DNA of 64,000 bases from Byssovorax sp. (GTDB lineage Bacteria; Myxococcota_A; Polyangia; Polyangiales; Polyangiaceae): positions 1 through 64,000 of the forward strand of contig JANYGI010000032.1 in assembly GCA_025362495.1 (NCBI GenBank), read 5' to 3'. Numbering within the stretch: position 1 is the first letter of the stretch; the number at the start of each line of letters is the position of its first letter. Positions 36,830-48,629 of the stretch are shown here, one piece after another. Under the pieces are notes generated by a model that did not search any database, was not told the origin of the DNA, and saw only the letters and a list, made by a program, of their open reading frames with translations. A program made the position numbers and the translations under genes.

Positions 36830-37518
36830 TTCGTCGGGCCGGGTACGAGGTCGAGGAACAGGGCAATGCGAGCCTCCGCGGGCATCCACGCGGTCGCGAA
36901 AGTAACGCAACGTGAGTTTTACATCGACGGAGGAGCGATGGGCTCTTCGCGAGATCACTTTGGTTGATAGGCCACATGCATTCACGGGCGCTCGCCGACG
37001 AGGCCGATACCGCGGCAAGTGGATGGGCCGGAACGACAGACAACCTGGCTCAGGCGCGCATGGCGAGCAGGCCACCCGTTCTTGATGGCATTTCACCTGG
37101 CCGCATCGGGATCATCCGCTCCGGGGACTGGCTTGCCTGAACGCGCGCGCGAGGGACTGAAGAGGCCGTTCTCGGGCTGCACGCGCGAGAGCGAGAGCGA
37201 GAGAGGATGCCGCGGGCGCGAGCACCGTGGAGGACTTCGAGGAGGCGTGGCTCGAGGCGCACGGATCGCTCGGCGTCGTCTCGGCGCGCGATGAAGACCA
37301 CGACCGCACCGGCGCTCTCCCACCTGGGACTCGACGATGAGCATGCGCCCGTCGTTCGCGGCCTGCGTCGTCCCGCGGTCGAAGACGGAGACGCCGCAGA
37401 AGGTGGCGATCCCGCAACCCCTTCAGGTGCCAGGTGCCAGGTGCCGCCCTGCCAGGCTCCGCGCCGGCGAAATGCCAGGGCGGAACCTTTCCCCCTGACG
37501 AGATCGTCGAAAACTTCG
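36830..37518. other. Gene-poor stretch with a coding relic
   Basis: I see no intact gene here. Minus-strand bases 37404-37315 read GIATFCGVSVFDRGTTQAAN and then DGRMLIVESQVGE. The sense continues with a frame change as AGAVVVFIARRDDAERSVRL and EPRLLEVLHGA to about 37219. It has the look of former protein-coding sequence, but I cannot name a family. A GAGAGC-rich simple run lies at 37187-37207 and a heptamer repeat at 37424-37444. Confidence 0.3.
37424..37444. repeat. Three exact copies of CAGGTGC
   Basis: The heptamer CAGGTGC occurs three times in tandem, followed by a further CGCC. It lies in the gene-poor stretch 75 bases beyond the 3' end of the tRNA gene. It may be part of a small dispersed repeat; only one site is visible here. 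Confidence 0.55.
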
Positions 37519-37592
37519 CGCGCCACACAGGATTCGAACCTGTGGCCTACGGCTTCGGAGGCCGCCGCTCTATCCAGCTGAGCTAGTGGCGC
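37519..37592 (-). tRNA. tRNA-Arg (anticodon CCG)
   Basis: The minus strand folds as a tRNA: acceptor stem GCGCCAC/GTGGCGC, D-arm GCTC-AGCTGGATA-GAGC, anticodon stem GCGGC/GCCGT with loop CTCCGAA (anticodon CCG, codon CGG), and T-arm ACAGG-TTCGAAT-CCTGT. The discriminator base is G, and CCA is not encoded. CGG is an abundant Arg codon in this GC-rich DNA, so the gene is probably important. Confidence 0.95.
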
Positions 37593-37710
37593 TGATTGAT
37601 GCGGCCGGCACCCTACCGACGAAGCGCCATCCGCGCAACCCCGCGCTGACGCTTCACGGACGATCCCGCCCGGCGGCCGCGAAACTTGGCCCCGCACGGC
37701 GGGTTCCGGC

Positions 37711-39384
<1,674 letters not shown>

Positions 39385-39403
39385 GCGAGATCCGGCGGAT
39401 TTC

Positions 39404-39526
39404 ACAGGGAGGCGGGGAGACAGGGAGGTCGGAAGGGATCCAGAGCAGAGTTTTGTTTCTCGGATTTTCCGGACCAAAAGATTCTCTTCTTCTGACTCCG
39501 ATCTGCCCGCCTCCCCGCCTCCCTGT
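39404..39526. repeat. Small inverted-repeat element, MITE-like
   Basis: ACAGGGAGGCGGGGAG at 39404-39419 is exactly complementary to CTCCCCGCCTCCCTGT at 39511-39526. The 91 bases between are much more AT-rich (TTTTGTTTCTCGGATTTTCC, for instance) than the surroundings. The element sits between two convergent genes. It could be a miniature mobile element or a long bidirectional terminator stem. Confidence 0.5.
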
Positions 39527-39547
39527 AATAAATTCCGACTCTCCTCT

Positions 39548-41644
<2,097 letters not shown>

Positions 41645-41789
41645 GATTCAAGTCGTACCAACCAAGGCCCGTCTAGAGAAGCCCTGCGTGGCCCGCTGCA
41701 GCGGAATAAGCGCGGTCGACCTGGCCGCGAGAGGCCCGCTCGGCAAAATGCGATAGTATCCCGCCCGGTTGCTGCTCTGTCGTGGGCGG

Positions 41790-42152
41790 ATGGCCGCTTT
41801 CCCCATGAAGACCCTGCTTTACAGTCTGCTGTTCGCGCTCAACCTCGGGCTCCCGCTCGCGGTGCAGATCTGGGACCGACGGCGCCTGACCTCGCGGCAG
41901 CGCGCGCGATCCTGGAACGGGGCGAGCTGGGGTTCGGCGCTCTATGTGGCCGGGCCACTCTCGATGATCGCCTGGGCGTGGGTGACGCGAAACGAGTGGA
42001 CGCGCTGGCGACAGGACGGGCTCGGCGCCGCGCTCGGCCGGAGCGCGCTGGTGCTGGCCGCGGGGCTCGGCGTGGCGGCGCTGCTCTATGCGATCGCGAT
42101 CGGGGCGGTGACCGGGCTCGCCGCGGCGCTCGGGCTGCCCGATCTGGGCTGA
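41790..42152 (+). CDS. Small membrane protein
   Basis: This 120-aa protein has three hydrophobic segments (about residues 8-24, 46-62 and 80-112), with a charged loop (WDRRRLTSRQRARSWNG) between the first two. I do not recognise it. It lies divergently from the EF-G-like gene and converges on the kinase gene ending at 42162, only 9 bases away. ATG codons at 41769, 41790 and 41805 are possible; 41790 is chosen as a compromise without a strong ribosome site. Confidence 0.65.
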   Translation: MAAFPMKTLLYSLLFALNLGLPLAVQIWDRRRLTSRQRARSWNGASWGSALYVAGPLSMIAWAWVTRNEWTRWRQDGLGAALGRSALVLAAGLGVAALLYAIAIGAVTGLAAALGLPDLG

Positions 42153-42161
42153 CGCCCGCGG

Positions 42162-43496
42162 CTACTCGGCGAGGGCCGCTTCGGTGATCGCCACGGTGTC
42201 AACGTCGTCGCGCGGCGTCCACGCGGAGACACAGGCGATCGCCCCGCCGACGACGGCGCGGCGCTCGCCCGAGTGGAGGATGGCGGCGTCGACGTGGACG
42301 CAGACGTTGGGGTGGATGCGCGGATCCGGGAGCGCGCGCGCGACGATCGCGCCGTGGATCGCGCTCGCGAGCTCGATCGCGCCGAGGCGCAGCGCGCGTG
42401 ACGCGGGGCCGCGCTCCGGGAGCGGGAGGACGCCGAGCACCTGGTTGCCGGTCGCCGACGCCACCGAGAAGCCGCCGGCGCGGAGCCGCTCTTCCGCGAG
42501 ATCGAGGACGCGGCCGAGATCGGCCACGAGCGCGTCGTCGACCTCGTCGTCGCGGCAGCGGACGCGCACGTCGAGGTGGATCCCCACCGCCTCGACGACG
42601 CTGTCGCTGAGGCCGGGGATCGGCGATCGCCCCGCCGCGCGCTCGAGCGCGTCGAGGAACGACGAGGCCGAGTCGAAGCGGTGCTCGGGCAGCTTCTCCA
42701 GCGCGCGCAGCACCACGGCGTCGAGGGCCGTCGAGACCGGGCCGCGCTGGCTCGGGCGCGGCGCGGGCACCTCGAGGTGCTGGCGCGCGAGCTCCGACGA
42801 GTCGAGCGCCTCGAACGGGAGGCGGCCCACCAGCATGCGGTAGAGCAGCACGCCGAGCGCGTACACGTCGGCGCGCGCGTCGACGTCGGCGCCGAGGATC
42901 TGCTCGGGCGCCATGATCGTCGGCGTGCCGATCAGGCGCCCCGCCGAGGTGAGGCCGCTCGCGCTCCGCTCCGGCATGGCGAGCTTGGCGATGCCGAAGT
43001 CGAGCAGCTTCACCCGGCGCGGCGGCCCGGGATCGACGGCGACGTTGCTCGGCTTCACGTCGCGGTGGACGATCCCGGCGGCGTGCGCCGCGCCGAGCGC
43101 GGAGCAGAGCGGCTCCAGGATCTCCAGGGCCTCGTCGGGCGACAGGCGCTGTCCCGGCGCGAGCATCGTGTCGAGGGTCGGGCCGCGCAGGAGCTCCATC
43201 GCGTAGAAGGGGCGGCCGTCGTCGAGGGTGCCTATGTCGAAGATCTGCACGATGCCCGGGTGCTGGAGGAGGTTGACGACCTCGACCTCGCGGACGAAGC
43301 GCTCGACCATCCGCGGCGAGGTGGCGAGCATGCCATGGAGCACCTTCACCGCCGCAGGGTGATACGCGATGCGGTGATGCGCGCGGTACACGGCGCCGCA
43401 TCCACCTTTGGCGAGGTAGGCGTCTATGACGTAGTCGCCGGCGCGATCGCCGGGGACTAGCTGGCCCCTTTGCGCGGCTTCACCGGCGAGCTGCAT
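42162..43496 (-). CDS. Ser/Thr protein kinase with degenerate cyclase-like C-terminus
   Basis: This 444-aa soluble kinase has GGCGAVY, Lys51, IVHRDVKPSN and LLDFGIAKL, so its catalytic core is complete. Residues about 310-444 look like a class III nucleotidyl-cyclase homology domain that has lost its metal and base motifs. Compare VCVHVDAAILHSGERRAVVG with the family HxG-v-GGxxN-AARL region. Such domains may bind or signal without catalysis. The ATG at 43496 follows GGAG by 8 bases and gives MQLAGEAAQRG. It is divergent from the large kinase/ATPase gene, and the 277 bases between (43497-43773) hold both promoters. Confidence 0.88.
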   Translation of the reverse strand: MQLAGEAAQRGQLVPGDRAGDYVIDAYLAKGGCGAVYRAHHRIAYHPAAVKVLHGMLATSPRMVERFVREVEVVNLLQHPGIVQIFDIGTLDDGRPFYAMELLRGPTLDTMLAPGQRLSPDEALEILEPLCSALGAAHAAGIVHRDVKPSNVAVDPGPPRRVKLLDFGIAKLAMPERSASGLTSAGRLIGTPTIMAPEQILGADVDARADVYALGVLLYRMLVGRLPFEALDSSELARQHLEVPAPRPSQRGPVSTALDAVVLRALEKLPEHRFDSASSFLDALERAAGRSPIPGLSDSVVEAVGIHLDVRVRCRDDEVDDALVADLGRVLDLAEERLRAGGFSVASATGNQVLGVLPLPERGPASRALRLGAIELASAIHGAIVARALPDPRIHPNVCVHVDAAILHSGERRAVVGGAIACVSAWTPRDDVDTVAITEAALAE

Positions 43497-43773
43497 GCGA
43501 TGTTCTCCGGAGTTCTCGAGCCCCGCCTCCCGTGATGAGCCTGCGCACCGCACGACGTTATCGGCCCCGCGCGGCGAGCGATATCAGTGCATTCCTGATT
43601 ATTGCTGAAACAATCCGCCATTGCGCGTCGGCACGTTTGCCACGTCGGTTTCGCCATCGCGTGTACCAGTCGGCGGCGGTCGAGTGGTAGAGTGTTGACG
43701 ATTCTACGTGCTGGCGTGGCCTCGGGGCCGGGGCTCGAGGCGGAGCGCGCGGGGGGCAGTGAAGCGCAGAGCG

Positions 43774-46700
43774 ATGGTTCCGGAACCCGAGCAAGACACC
43801 GATCCCATCGGCCTGACGGCGTCGTCGGCGCGGTGTCGCGCCTGCGGTCGGCGCGTCACGGGATCGGGCTGCCCGGTGCATGGCCCCGCGTCGTCCGCGT
43901 CGCGGGCCGAGGCGTCGCACGTCGAGACGGCGGGGCACCCTTCCTTTCCCGGCTACCGCGTGACGCGGCTCCTCGGGCGCGGTGGGTTCGGGCTGGTGTT
44001 CGAGGCCGAGCCCGTGAACGACGGTCCCCCGGTGGCCATCAAGATCGCGCGATCCGATCGCCCCGACGCCGCGTCGCGGCTCCTCGCCGAGACCGACGCG
44101 CTGATCGCCGTCGGGCCGCCGCACGTGCCCGAGGTGCTCGGTCGCGGCGCGCTCCCCGACGGGACGCCGTTCGTGGTGATGGAGCGCCTCGACGCGCCGA
44201 CGCTCGCGGATCGGCTGCTGATCCAGGCCGGCCCGATGCCCCTCGGCGAGGCGATCGCGCTGGTCCAGTCCACCCTCGTCGCCCTCGCGGCCATCCACGC
44301 GCGCGGCTTCGTGCACCGTGATCTCAAGCCCGAGAACGTGTTCATCGACGCCGCGAACGAGGCGAAGATCGTCGACCTCGGCCTGGTGTTCGCCGTGCGC
44401 GATCCGGAGGCGACGTCGATCGACGGCGCGAGCTCGGAGCGCACGATCGAGGGCTCGGCGCTCGGCACCGCCGAGTACATGGCGCCGGAGCAGTGCGAGG
44501 GCCTGACCGACGTCGATGCGCGGACCGACATCTACACGGTGGGGGTCCTGCTCTACGAGCTCATCGCGGGGAGGCCGCCGTTCTGGGGGCCGCCCGCCGT
44601 CGTGCAGCAGTGTCACCGCGGGCAGCGCCCTCCCCGGCTGTCGGGCCTCATCCCCGTGCCGCCGTCGCTCGAGGCCGTCGTTCATCGCTGCCTCACCAAG
44701 GATCGCGACGAGCGCTACGCGAACGTCGAGGTGCTCCGCGACGCTCTCGGCGAGTGCGCGCGCGAGGTCGATCGCGTGCTCACACCGACCACGATCTTCC
44801 TGCCGCCGCACGATCTGGAGCCGCTGAGCGACGCGCCCGGTCGGCAGTCGCGCCCCCCGGACTCCACCGCCACGCCGTCGGGCCGCGAGCGACGCCGCGT
44901 CGGCATCATCCATTTTCGCTCGCAGGTCGACGTGATCGCCGTGCAGCGTCGGCTGCTCTCGCTCGGCGCCGAGCTGGCGTACACGTCGGGCGATCGCTTC
45001 GTCGCCATCTACAGCCACGAGGTCGGCGACAACCCGGCGCGGCGCGCTCTCCGCGCGGGGCGCGAGCTGGTGAAGGCCGGCCTGTGCGAGCGGGCGCTGG
45101 TGGATCTCGCGCCGGTCTCGGTGCAGGTGCGCCCCGACGGCGGGCGACGCTTCTGGAGCCCGCTCTTCGCGCAGCCCAGCCGCTTCGCCGCGCCCGACGA
45201 TCCGGGCGGCGTCTTCGCGACGATCGAAGCCGCGGCGGCGATCCCCGAGCTCGCGGGCGGCGTGCCCTCGGCGCGCGGCTGGGTGAGCACCGAGGGCGTC
45301 CTCGCGGGGGTGCGATCCGATCCGCACAGCGGCTCGCTCGACGGCCGCGCGCTCGTCGGCCGCGACGCCGTGGTCGCGGCCTTGATCTGGAGCGCGCGGC
45401 GCACGGTCGCGCGCTCGATGTCCTCGGCCGTCGTGGTGATCGCCGAGGCCGGCCACGGCAAGAGCCACCTCGGCCAGGTGCTGCTCGACCAGCTCGGCGC
45501 CATCGATCTCCGCGCCGAGGTCATCGATCTGCGCGCGCGGCCGCCGGACTTCGGCGACGCCGATCGCACGCTGCGCGAGCTGCTCCAGCGCGCGATCGGC
45601 GTGCCCTCCGCCGTCCCGCCCGGCGCGGCGCGCGCGCTCCTCGAGCAGCGCCTCGGCCCGGAGCGGAGCCCGCTCGACACCGCCATCCTGGCCTTCTCGC
45701 TCGGGTGGATCGGCGCGACGGCGCCCGCGCTCCGCGCCCTCGCGACGGCCCCCGGCGCGCTGCGCCCGGCCATGGCCACGTCGGCCGGCGAGGCGCTGCG
45801 GACGCGCGCCCGACGCGGCCCGATCTTCGTGGTGCTCGACGACGCGCACAACGCCGACGAGACGACGCTCGCGGCGCTGGAATACGCCGCGCTCGCCGAG
45901 GCCGGCGCGCCGATCTGGATCTGCGCGCTCGGTCGCCCCACGTTCCACGACGCGCACCCCACGTGGGGAGATCGCGCTGCAAACCGCGAGATGCACCGCC
46001 TCGGCCCGCTCGATCCCGGCAGCGCCGCCGACCTCTGCCGCAAGCTGCTCCTGCCCGCCGAGAGCGTGCCCGAGCCCGCGGTCGCGCACCTCGTCGCGCG
46101 GACGCAGGCCGTGCCGCTCCTGCTGGTCGAGCTCGTGCGCGGCCTCAAGCGCGCCGGCGTCGTGCGCCGCCACCCGCGCGGCGAGTCGTGGTTCCTCGCC
46201 ACGGACGAGCTCGATCATCTCCCTGATTTGCCGCTGATCGAGTGGCTCGCGCAGGCCGAGATGGACCAGCTCTCGCCCTCGCTCCGGGCCCACGCGCGCC
46301 TCGTCGCGCTGCTCGGCGGCGACGCCACCAGCGCCGAGATCGACGGCGTGCTCCGGCGCCTCGATCAGAGCGGCGCGGCCAGCGACGTCCCGCTCGACGC
46401 GCGCGTGGGGACGCGGCGGTTGCTCTCCGCGGGGCTGCTCGTCCAGCACCGCGAAGGGCGGATCGGCTTCCGTCACGCCCTCGTGCGCGAGGCGATCGCC
46501 GCCGGCACACCGCTCGCGCCCGCGCTGCGGATCCACCTCGCCGCGGCGGAGTACTACCGCGACGCGCACGCCATCCCGGAGGAGCGCCGCCTGCTCCAGC
46601 TCGCGTCGCACGCGGCGGCGGCGGGCCTCGGCGCGATCGCCGAGAGCGCCTACCTCAAGCTCGCCGAGTCGGCGCAGGCGCGCCACGCCTACCTCGAGGC

Positions 46701-47958
46701 CGAGCGGCTCTACACCGGCGCGATCGCCGCGATGACGGCGCAAGCCGCGGTGGATCCCGCGAGCGGAGGGCCAGCCGCCGTCAGCAGCGGGCGCGCGATG
46801 GTGCCTCGTCGTGGACGCGGCCGCATGCGCCAGCGCCTCGGCCGCTACGACGACGCGCTCGCCGATTTCGCCGTCGCCCGCGAGCTCGCCAGCGCCGCCG
46901 ACGAGGCCACCGCCGAGGTCGAGATCCTCCTCGACGAGGCCACGGCGCTCGACTGGATGAACGACTACGCTCGCTCCGAGGTGCGGGTCATCGCGGCCGA
47001 GACGCTGGCCCGCGAGCGCGGCCTCGCCTCGCCGGCGATCGAGGCCAGCCTGCTCCTCGCGCTCGGCCGATCGCGCCACCGCTACAGCCGCGAAGACGAG
47101 GCCGCGCCGCTGATCGAGCTCGCCGCCGAGCTCGCCCTCCACCTCGGCGACGAGGGCTACGAGACCCGCGTCGTCGCGCTCCTGATGCTCGGCTTCATCA
47201 ACCAGGGCACGGGGCGCCTCGACGACGCCGCGCGCGTCCTCGACGAGGCCGTGGCGATCACCGAGGCCCACCAGGATCGCTTCCACCTGTTCTCCGCCGT
47301 CAACAACCGCGCGATGCTCCGCGGGTGCCTCGGCGACAAGGCCGGGATGATCGCCGGGTTCAACCGCGTGCTCGCCCTCGCGCGCGAGCTCGGGCACCCC
47401 ATGCTGGAGATCGTCGGCCACTACAACCTGGGCGAGTTCCTCTTCCTGATGGACGATCTCGAGGCCGCAGAACCCCTTGTTTTCAGGGCGATCGAGCTCG
47501 AGGTCGCGCGCGCCGGCGCCGAGTCGCGCGCGGTGATCCACCTGCTCGGCGCCCGCTTTCACCTCTACCGCGGCGACGCGGCCGCCGCGCGCGCCGTGGC
47601 CGTGCGCCTGCGCCGCGAGAGCGACGCCGCGAACGCCGCGGGCACGCCCGATCCGCTCCAGGTCCCCTCGGAGGGCGTGCTCTGCGCGATGATCGATCTC
47701 GCCACGCGCGACGCCGACCAGGCCGAGTGGGATCTGCTCGAGCGTCAGTCGGCGGTGTTCTCGGTCGGTCAAGAGCACATCGAGGTGCTCGAAGCGCGCG
47801 CCCTCGCGGCGCTCCGCCGCGGCGACCTCACGGCGGCGCGGGCGCAGCTCCTTCGCGCGATCGAGGCCGCCGGGCGCATCCCCAACGTGATGGGCGACCG
47901 GCTTCGACGCGCCCTCGCCGCGACCTCGACCGAGACCTCGACCTCGACCTCGACCTGA
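43774..47958 (+). CDS. Ser/Thr kinase-cyclase-like-AAA ATPase-TPR protein
   Basis: This 1394-aa soluble regulator has a zinc-ribbon-like N-terminus (CRACGRRVTGSGCPVHG), a kinase (FVHRDLKPEN, Asp183; DLG instead of DFG, Asp201) and a degenerate nucleotidyl-cyclase-like segment (about 390-500, RVGIIHFRSQ, GDRFVAIYS). An AAA/STAND ATPase (Walker A EAGHGKSHL with Lys563, Walker B VVLDDAHNAD) and about 600 residues of TPR-like helices follow. DLG for DFG occurs in active kinases, so activity is likely. This layout, seen in myxobacteria, suggests a large oligomeric signalling switch. It ends in a STSTST tail from a hexamer repeat. The ATG at 43774 is chosen; an upstream ATG at 43708 lacks support. 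Confidence 0.9.
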   Translation: MVPEPEQDTDPIGLTASSARCRACGRRVTGSGCPVHGPASSASRAEASHVETAGHPSFPGYRVTRLLGRGGFGLVFEAEPVNDGPPVAIKIARSDRPDAASRLLAETDALIAVGPPHVPEVLGRGALPDGTPFVVMERLDAPTLADRLLIQAGPMPLGEAIALVQSTLVALAAIHARGFVHRDLKPENVFIDAANEAKIVDLGLVFAVRDPEATSIDGASSERTIEGSALGTAEYMAPEQCEGLTDVDARTDIYTVGVLLYELIAGRPPFWGPPAVVQQCHRGQRPPRLSGLIPVPPSLEAVVHRCLTKDRDERYANVEVLRDALGECAREVDRVLTPTTIFLPPHDLEPLSDAPGRQSRPPDSTATPSGRERRRVGIIHFRSQVDVIAVQRRLLSLGAELAYTSGDRFVAIYSHEVGDNPARRALRAGRELVKAGLCERALVDLAPVSVQVRPDGGRRFWSPLFAQPSRFAAPDDPGGVFATIEAAAAIPELAGGVPSARGWVSTEGVLAGVRSDPHSGSLDGRALVGRDAVVAALIWSARRTVARSMSSAVVVIAEAGHGKSHLGQVLLDQLGAIDLRAEVIDLRARPPDFGDADRTLRELLQRAIGVPSAVPPGAARALLEQRLGPERSPLDTAILAFSLGWIGATAPALRALATAPGALRPAMATSAGEALRTRARRGPIFVVLDDAHNADETTLAALEYAALAEAGAPIWICALGRPTFHDAHPTWGDRAANREMHRLGPLDPGSAADLCRKLLLPAESVPEPAVAHLVARTQAVPLLLVELVRGLKRAGVVRRHPRGESWFLATDELDHLPDLPLIEWLAQAEMDQLSPSLRAHARLVALLGGDATSAEIDGVLRRLDQSGAASDVPLDARVGTRRLLSAGLLVQHREGRIGFRHALVREAIAAGTPLAPALRIHLAAAEYYRDAHAIPEERRLLQLASHAAAAGLGAIAESAYLKLAESAQARHAYLEAERLYTGAIAAMTAQAAVDPASGGPAAVSSGRAMVPRRGRGRMRQRLGRYDDALADFAVARELASAADEATAEVEILLDEATALDWMNDYARSEVRVIAAETLARERGLASPAIEASLLLALGRSRHRYSREDEAAPLIELAAELALHLGDEGYETRVVALLMLGFINQGTGRLDDAARVLDEAVAITEAHQDRFHLFSAVNNRAMLRGCLGDKAGMIAGFNRVLALARELGHPMLEIVGHYNLGEFLFLMDDLEAAEPLVFRAIELEVARAGAESRAVIHLLGARFHLYRGDAAAARAVAVRLRRESDAANAAGTPDPLQVPSEGVLCAMIDLATRDADQAEWDLLERQSAVFSVGQEHIEVLEARALAALRRGDLTAARAQLLRAIEAAGRIPNVMGDRLRRALAATSTETSTSTST
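47934..47957 (+). repeat. GACCTC hexamer repeat at the gene end
   Basis: Four tandem copies of GACCTC form the last codons (TSTSTST) of the large kinase gene. Copy changes would only lengthen or shorten the tail in frame. Confidence 0.6.
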
Positions 47959-48507
47959 TCAGCCGCCGCAGATGAAGTGAACGCCGGTCGCGCCGGTCTT
48001 CGCCGCGACCTCGAGCGCCGTGCCGCAGTGGTTCAGGCGGAGCGGCGAGTCGGCCTGCGCGGCCGGGAGAACGCGACCGAGGCACGCGCCGGCGATGCAC
48101 GCCACGTCGACCGCGGGCGCCACGCAGTCGGTGCAGGCCACCGCGCAGTAGGGCCACACCGCGCTCGCCTTGTCCGCCTGCGACGCGGCGACGACCTGCA
48201 CCTCGGAGAGGCACGGGCTCACGATCACGCAGCAGTCGCTGCTGGTCTCGCACGCGCCCGGCGTCGCCGTGAGCTGCTTCCACCCGTCTTCGTCGCCGGA
48301 GCACTTCGGCGCGGCGGCGTCGATGTCGAGATCGACAGAGCCGCCCGCGCCTCCGCTGCCGCTCCCGGTGCCCGTGGCCGAGCTCTCCGAGCCCCCCGCG
48401 CCGATCACGATGGGCCCGCTGCTGGTCGACGAGCTGGAGCACGCGCCGACGACGCCCAGCAGCGGCAGCGAGATCACGACGACGTGGATCGGGTGAAGGT
48501 GCATCAC
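47959..48507 (-). CDS. Cys-rich lipoprotein
   Basis: This 182-aa lipoprotein has lipobox VVGAC, a Gly/Ser/Thr linker and a domain with about eleven Cys (CSGDEDGW, CETSSDCCVI, CLSE, YCAVACTDC, CIAGAC, HCG, FICGG). The Cys pattern suggests a disulphide-bonded extracellular module like others in this window, but no family is recognised. Its stop codon begins right after the stop of the convergent kinase gene, with no spacer. It is divergent from the FG-GAP lipoprotein gene at 48630. Confidence 0.75.
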   Translation of the reverse strand: MMHLHPIHVVVISLPLLGVVGACSSSSTSSGPIVIGAGGSESSATGTGSGSGGAGGSVDLDIDAAAPKCSGDEDGWKQLTATPGACETSSDCCVIVSPCLSEVQVVAASQADKASAVWPYCAVACTDCVAPAVDVACIAGACLGRVLPAAQADSPLRLNHCGTALEVAAKTGATGVHFICGG

Positions 48508-48629
48508 GAACGCTGACCTCGGCGCGAAGCGAACACGAAGAAGGACCTCGACTCTACACCGGACGCGCCGAGCCCGCGAGGCGCGCGCCGTGGTTCCCCG
48601 CCTTTCACTCCGGGGATAGCATCGCTGCC

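Noticed and set aside
37207-37581. An open frame ending DSNLWPTASEAAALSS
   Set aside because: This is the well-known false translation of a tRNA gene; the tRNA-Arg lies there.
43558-47778. A 1406-codon open frame on the minus strand
   Set aside because: It is antisense to the clear kinase/ATPase gene, with shadow-type composition and no motif.
47934-47957. Repeat at the end of the kinase gene considered as part of a CRISPR array
   Set aside because: It is a hexamer microsatellite without spacers; no CRISPR array or cas gene is seen in the window.
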